Source: Streptomyces sp. JH34 (lineage in GTDB: Bacteria > Actinomycetota > Actinomycetes > Streptomycetales > Streptomycetaceae). From it: a stretch of DNA of 64,000 bases. Each line of letters opens with the position of its first letter. The stretch's first letter is position 1. Made by a program: the position numbers and the translations under genes. The DNA is taken from assembly GCF_029428875.1 (NCBI RefSeq), contig NZ_JAJSOO010000001.1, positions 3,348,001 to 3,412,000 of the forward strand. Reading direction: 5' to 3'. The notes under the pieces were generated by a model. The model searched no databases and was not told the DNA's origin. It worked only from the letters and a program-made list of their open reading frames with translations. Shown here in pieces: positions 59,668 to 64,000 of this stretch.

Positions 59668-62247
59668 GTGCTGGTGGAGCTCTCGCGTCGTTCCGCACTG
59701 TCCGTGATCCCCGCAGCCACACTGTGGGCGATGTCCCAGGCCCTGAGGGCCGAGGCGGAGCCCCGCCGTGGTCCGACCGGCGCCCCCGCGACCTCGGTAC
59801 CGGCGGATGCGGCCACCCTCCTCCGCAACACCGTCGCGGTCCTCGCCGGCACCGCCGAGTCCAACGCCCGCCCCGAGGTCGCCCCGAAACTCGCCGCACT
59901 GCGGGCGACGGCACGGGCCCGGCTCGCGGCGATGGACCGCGCCGGGGAGGACGAGCTCTTCGAGGGCGTACCGCTCGGCACCAGCGACCCCAACCTCAGC
60001 ACGTCGTACCAGTACCTCTACGAGATCGCCCTGGCCACCTGCCTCCCCGGCACCGAGGGCCCCGGCGCGTACGCCGACGCGACGGTCCGCCGCCGCGTCG
60101 TCGACGGTCTGGCCCGGCTCCACGACGACTGCTTCGGTGACCAGTCCCAGGGCTACTACGGCAACTGGTTCCACTGGGAGATCGGGATACCGGGCTACGC
60201 CACCAGGACCCTGGTCCTCCTCCGGGACGACGTCGCCGGGCACCGCCCGGAACTCACCGCGACCTACATCGCCTCCATGGACGCCTACCTGCGCAACGGC
60301 AAGGACGGCGACGTCGATCTCGACTCCCGCTTCCACACCGGCGCCAACCTCGCCGACATCACGACGAACCGGATCCTCCAGGGCGCCCTGCTCGGCGACG
60401 AGGCCCGCATCACCAAGGCCCTCGCCGATCAGCTGACCGTCTTCGCCACGGTCGACCCCTACCAGCCGCGCCACGGGGTCACCGACGGTTTCTACGCCGA
60501 TGGTTCCTTCGTGCAGCACGGCTCCGTCGCCTACACCGGCTCCTACGGCAAGGGACTGCTCACCCGGATCGTCCAGACCATCAAGATCCTCGACGGCAGC
60601 GGCTACGTCCCCGACGACGGCCTGCCCGGTGTCGTACAGGGCTGGATCACCGCCGGCTTCGCCCCGCTCGTCTTCGAGGGCTGGATGATGGAGATCGTCA
60701 AGGGGCGCGCCGTCTCACGGACCGGCACGGGGTACGCGGACGTCACCGCCGTCGTCGAGGCCGTCGTCGACCTCTCCGCACACACGGCGAGCAGCGACGC
60801 AGAGGCCCTCCAGGGCTACGTCAAACACGTCCGGCAGACCTCGAAGGCGAGCCTCGACCCCACCGCCTTCGCGTCCCCCGTCAGCATCGCCCGCTACGCC
60901 GACATCCTCAGCTCCTCCGTGCCCGCGAGGGATATCGGCCCCGCCGCCTCCCACACCGCGTACAACGCCATGGACCGGACCGTCCACCGCCGGCCCGGCT
61001 ACGCCTTCGCGCTCGCCCGCAGCTCCGCACGCGTCAGCATGTACGAGTACATGAGCGGCGAGAACCTGATGCCGTGGTTCCAGGGCACCGGCGCCCACTA
61101 CCTGTACCTGTCCGGCACGGACCAGCGGCAGGCGTTCGGCGTCGACTACTTCACCTCCGTCCCGCCCCACCGGCTCGCGGGCGTCACCGCCCCCGCCGAG
61201 ACCCGGCACACCGTCCCGGAGCTCTACGGCACCCTCTGGTACGACAACCCCGAGCACGGCTTCACCTCCTCCTCCGAAGCACAGAACACCTACGTCTACT
61301 TCCCGCGCGCCACCGAGGAGTTCTCCGGCGGCGCCCGCCTCGGCGCCTACGGGGCCGCGGGCCTCGTGCTGTCCGACGACGCCGCCTACGCCGCCCGGCA
61401 GGCGGGCACGCTGCCCGAGGACTTCGTGGCCTACCGCGCGGCGCGTGCCACCAGGTCCTGGTTCATGTTCGACGACGAGATCCTCGTACTCTCCGCGGGC
61501 GTGACCGGGTCGGCGGGCCGCGCGGTGACGACGACCGTCGACAGCCGCATCGCCGACCCCTCCTCACCCGTCGCCGTCACCGGCGGCCTCCGCGACGGGT
61601 CGCCCTGGCAGCGGACCGGCACCGCCCCGCCGGCCTGGCTGCGCTACTCCGACGCCGGGCAGAGGACCGCGGTCGGATACGTCTTCCTGTCCGGCCCACC
61701 GCCGGTCGTCGCACTCGACACGGTCACGCGCAGCAGACGCCTCGTACGCCTCACCAACGCCGACACCCCGGTGACCAAGCAGCTCTTCACCCTCTCCTAC
61801 GAGCAGACCGCCGGAGCGAGACCGACCTCCATGGCGCACGCCCTCGTCCCGAACGCCTCCGCACGGCAACTGGCGTCCTACTCCCACGGCCCGCTGTCCG
61901 TGCTGTCCAACACGGAGCGCCTGCAGGCCGCGACGCACACCCACCTGGCCATCACCGCCGCCAACGCCTTCACCCCCGGTACACACCGGGCGGGGCGCCT
62001 CTCCATCGACGGCCCGGCGAGCGTCCTGCTGCGCCGCACCGAGGACGGCTCGTACTCCGTCGCGGTGTCCGACCCCACGACGACACGGCGCACCGTGTCC
62101 GTCACCCTCCACGGCCGTCCCCTGCGGAGCGTCTCGGCCGACACCGGGGTCCGCGTGCACCACGTCCCCGGCGGCACCCGCCTCGACGTCACGACCCACC
62201 ACGCCTACGGCCGCAGCTTCACGGCGACGCTGAAGGGGAGGGCCTGA
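59668..62247 (+). CDS. Polysaccharide lyase family 8 (hyaluronate/chondroitin/xanthan-lyase-like)
   Basis: 859 residues. A possible Tat signal (SRRSALSVIPAATLWAMSQA) precedes the alpha/alpha toroid. Catalytic residues of PL8 are visible: Asn in YYGNWFHWEIGIPG, then His and Tyr in DGSFVQHGSVAYTGSYGKGL, with a later Arg/Glu set around LMPWFQGTGAHYLYLSG. C-terminal beta domains follow. It would cut uronic-acid polysaccharides by beta-elimination outside the cell; substrate not predictable. Start GTG 59668 or 59674; GGAG fits the second slightly better. Confidence 0.9.
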   Translation: MLVELSRRSALSVIPAATLWAMSQALRAEAEPRRGPTGAPATSVPADAATLLRNTVAVLAGTAESNARPEVAPKLAALRATARARLAAMDRAGEDELFEGVPLGTSDPNLSTSYQYLYEIALATCLPGTEGPGAYADATVRRRVVDGLARLHDDCFGDQSQGYYGNWFHWEIGIPGYATRTLVLLRDDVAGHRPELTATYIASMDAYLRNGKDGDVDLDSRFHTGANLADITTNRILQGALLGDEARITKALADQLTVFATVDPYQPRHGVTDGFYADGSFVQHGSVAYTGSYGKGLLTRIVQTIKILDGSGYVPDDGLPGVVQGWITAGFAPLVFEGWMMEIVKGRAVSRTGTGYADVTAVVEAVVDLSAHTASSDAEALQGYVKHVRQTSKASLDPTAFASPVSIARYADILSSSVPARDIGPAASHTAYNAMDRTVHRRPGYAFALARSSARVSMYEYMSGENLMPWFQGTGAHYLYLSGTDQRQAFGVDYFTSVPPHRLAGVTAPAETRHTVPELYGTLWYDNPEHGFTSSSEAQNTYVYFPRATEEFSGGARLGAYGAAGLVLSDDAAYAARQAGTLPEDFVAYRAARATRSWFMFDDEILVLSAGVTGSAGRAVTTTVDSRIADPSSPVAVTGGLRDGSPWQRTGTAPPAWLRYSDAGQRTAVGYVFLSGPPPVVALDTVTRSRRLVRLTNADTPVTKQLFTLSYEQTAGARPTSMAHALVPNASARQLASYSHGPLSVLSNTERLQAATHTHLAITAANAFTPGTHRAGRLSIDGPASVLLRRTEDGSYSVAVSDPTTTRRTVSVTLHGRPLRSVSADTGVRVHHVPGGTRLDVTTHHAYGRSFTATLKGRA

Positions 62248-62296
62248 GACGGCGCATCGGCAACCGCGGCAACCGGACCGGTGGAACAATCCGACG

Positions 62297-63226
62297 ATGC
62301 ACTCCTCATCGGAAACGATCAGCGCATCGGCATCCGTATCGGCATCCGTATCGGCAGCGGCGTCCGGCACCTGGAAACTGGGTGACCTGACGGTCAACCG
62401 CCTCGGCTTCGGCTCGATGCGCCTCCCGCAGAACGGTGAGGCGTTCGCCGACCGGGCACCCAGCGACCGGGACCGTGCCATGGGCGTCCTGCGCCGCGCC
62501 GTCGAACTCGGCGTGAACCACATCGACACCGCGGCCTTCTACTTCTCGCCTCTGCGGTCCGCCAACGAACTCATCAACAGCGCGCTCTCCCCCTACCCCG
62601 AGGACCTGGTCATCACGACCAAGGTCGGCCCCGGCCGGGACCCCTCCGGCGCATTCGTATGGGCCACGCCGGAGCAGCTGCGCGGCCAGGTCGAGGAGAA
62701 CCTGCGCCAGCTCGGCCGCGACCACCTGGACGTGGTGAACCTGCGCCTCGCGGGCAGCCAGGCGTCCGCTTCCGTCGCCGACCACTTCGGCGCCCTGGCC
62801 GAGCTCCGCGAGGCCGGCCTCATCCGCCACCTCGGCATCTCCAACACCACACCGGAACAGCTCGCCGAGGCCCGGCGCATCGCACCCGTGGTCTGCGTGC
62901 AGAACGCCTACGGCATCGACTCCCCCGCCGAGGCCCACGCCTTCCCGCGTGCCTGCGGCGAACAGGGCATCGCCTTCGTACCGTTCTTCGCCATCGCGGG
63001 CGCCGGGCGAGAGGGAGGCGCGAGCAGCACCCACGACGAGGCGGTACTCAAGGTCGCACGCGGACACGGGGCGACCCCGGCCCAGGTACGGCTGGCCTGG
63101 ACACTGCACCAGGGACCGCACGTCCTGGCCATCCCCGGCACCGGCAACCCCGACCATCTCGTCGAGAACGTGGCCGCCGGAGCGCTGCGGCTCACCGACG
63201 AGGACCTGGCACTCCTCGCCCGATGA
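62297..63226 (+). CDS. Aldo/keto reductase
   Basis: 309 residues. TIM-barrel oxidoreductase: GFGSMRLPQNGEAFADRAPS near the start, catalytic Asp and Tyr in NHIDTAAFYFSPLRSAN and Lys in VITTKVGPGRD. The position of the catalytic His (usually H-x-PD) reads VVNLRLAGS, so Arg stands there, as in some NADPH-dependent subfamilies. NADPH-binding IPGTGNPDHLVENV is intact. The N-terminal SASVSASVS tail comes from a 12-bp tandem repeat. ATGA-coupled to the next gene. Confidence 0.88.
   Translation: MHSSSETISASASVSASVSAAASGTWKLGDLTVNRLGFGSMRLPQNGEAFADRAPSDRDRAMGVLRRAVELGVNHIDTAAFYFSPLRSANELINSALSPYPEDLVITTKVGPGRDPSGAFVWATPEQLRGQVEENLRQLGRDHLDVVNLRLAGSQASASVADHFGALAELREAGLIRHLGISNTTPEQLAEARRIAPVVCVQNAYGIDSPAEAHAFPRACGEQGIAFVPFFAIAGAGREGGASSTHDEAVLKVARGHGATPAQVRLAWTLHQGPHVLAIPGTGNPDHLVENVAAGALRLTDEDLALLAR
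62330..62353 (+). repeat. 12-bp tandem repeat in the aldo/keto reductase start
   Basis: GCATCCGTATCG occurs twice in direct succession, with a partial third copy (GCATCG before, GCAGCG after). It encodes the low-complexity SASVSASVS tail and may vary in copy number between strains. Confidence 0.75.
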
Positions 63227-63924
63227 CCAGGGCCGTGAACGGGGGCGGGAGCTCGGCTGCGGCGGGCGCGGGCCGGTACGGGGAGAGTGCGGGCTCAGAC
63301 ACGGGGCAGATCCTCCGCTGGAACCTCTTCATCGGTGGGCACCTGAGCTCCTCCGTACCCGTACGCCTGGTCGAACGGACGGACGAGGGCCAGTGGGTGT
63401 GGCTGGAGTCCGGCACCCCGATGTGGCGGACGGAACTGCCCCGCCGGACACACCTGCGGGACATCGCACCCGAGACCCGGCCGCCGCACGGCTATCCGGC
63501 CAGGGCCGGCCGGTGGCCCCGGGGAAGTGCCCTCATCCACCAGCCGGCCGGAGCCGCTCACGCGGTGTTCTGGTTCTTCGGCCGCGGACAGAAGTTCCGC
63601 GGCTGGTACGTGAACCTGGAACACCGGACCCATCACGGCGAGGACATCGACGTGACCGATCACGAGCTGGACGTCCTCGTGGCACCGGACCGCAACTGGC
63701 AATGGAAGGACGAGCGGTCGTTCGCCGAGAAGACCGGGCACCCCGCCTACTGGTCCGCGAAGGAGGCGGCGGCCATACGCACCGAAGGACGACGTCTGGC
63801 CCGTCTCGCCGAGACCGGAGCGTTCCCGTTCGACGGCTCCTGGTGCGAATTCAAGCCACCACCGCACTGGACGACCCCACCCCGGGGCCCCGCACCCGTA
63901 CGCACCGTGCTCCGATCCCCGTAG
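63223..63924 (+). CDS. DUF402 (FomD-like) domain protein
   Basis: 233 residues. The DUF402 core is HAVFWFFGRGQKFRGWYVNL, then GEDIDVTDHELDVLVAPDRN and WQWKDERSFAEK. Relatives such as FomD hydrolyse nucleotide-linked intermediates (CMP-phosphonates) and related RNase AM-type activities are known; its substrate is not predictable here. The N-terminal 35 residues are Gly/Ala/Ser-rich. ATGA overlap with the reductase gene indicates one operon. The last 76 bases of the window hold no gene that I can see. Confidence 0.85.
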   Translation: MTRAVNGGGSSAAAGAGRYGESAGSDTGQILRWNLFIGGHLSSSVPVRLVERTDEGQWVWLESGTPMWRTELPRRTHLRDIAPETRPPHGYPARAGRWPRGSALIHQPAGAAHAVFWFFGRGQKFRGWYVNLEHRTHHGEDIDVTDHELDVLVAPDRNWQWKDERSFAEKTGHPAYWSAKEAAAIRTEGRRLARLAETGAFPFDGSWCEFKPPPHWTTPPRGPAPVRTVLRSP

Positions 63925-64000
63925 CCACACGCTGCTCCTCGCACAGCACCTGACGGCACCTCGGCCGGAAGCCACCGGCGCGCACACGGCTCTCGAACAG

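Overview
The window is high-GC DNA with G or C at nearly every third codon position. It carries mycothiol synthase, RsiG (partner of the sporulation sigma factor WhiG), GlnR, Nur, a CsoR-type copper sensor, and repeated XRE/DUF397/ATPase sets. Together these point to a Streptomyces chromosome, in the conserved core. From memory, the gene order follows the S. coelicolor SCO4180-to-SCO4132 stretch (nur, cysA, glnR, a two-component pair, mshD, ppk, pstSCAB, pit, csoR), interrupted by accessory segments.

Left part (1-18.4 kb): a partial asparaginase, rsiG, dtd, a YgfZ-like folate protein, nur and a nitrobindin-type barrel. Next comes an operon of three related single-pass membrane proteins (3.9-6.5 kb). 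A sulfur cluster follows (DsrE protein, DUF1416, cysA rhodanese), headed by a cysteine-containing leader peptide on what looks like a leaderless promoter. Then come a LmeA-like lipid-binding protein, a MoaD-like protein, a hydrolase, glnR (preceded by a tiny overlapping upstream frame), a LacI regulator, an HtrA-type protease and an OmpR/histidine kinase pair.

Accessory segment 1 (18.4-23.5 kb): an orphan excisionase-like antitoxin, a DUF397/XRE/ATPase set, a winged-helix protein, a Tat-exported PI-PLC and an orphan AbrB-type antitoxin.

Middle part (23.5-42.4 kb): secreted 5'-nucleotidase, a DUF1016 PD-(D/E)XK nuclease protein with a perfect 29-bp palindrome in its coding region, mshD, and a YtrA-type GntR/ABC operon. 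The phosphate block follows: ppk-CHAD-Nudix, pstSCAB behind a four-unit PHO box, and DUF47-pit facing it. csoR follows with its operator, then a lipoprotein gene broken by a frameshift in a run of seven Cs.

Right part (42.4-64 kb): a large NTPase-TPR protein, a PAP2 phosphatase, a transglycosylase/NlpC wall hydrolase, and an operon (helical protein, DUF1023 hydrolase, lipoprotein) whose distal half has clearly lower GC. After a phosphoglycerate-mutase-like phosphatase and a secreted adenosine deaminase comes a second, mirror-image ATPase/XRE/DUF397 set. A TetR/hydrolase pair with twin operators follows, then a large surface protein with an LAxTG sorting signal and a PD-(D/E)XK-like segment, a polysaccharide lyase 8, an aldo/keto reductase and a DUF402 protein.

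I saw no rRNA, tRNA, CRISPR array, insertion sequence or integrase. The best candidates for something undescribed are the surface nuclease-like protein, the short frame coupled to glnR, the mixed-composition DUF1023 operon, and the element shared by the two XRE loci.
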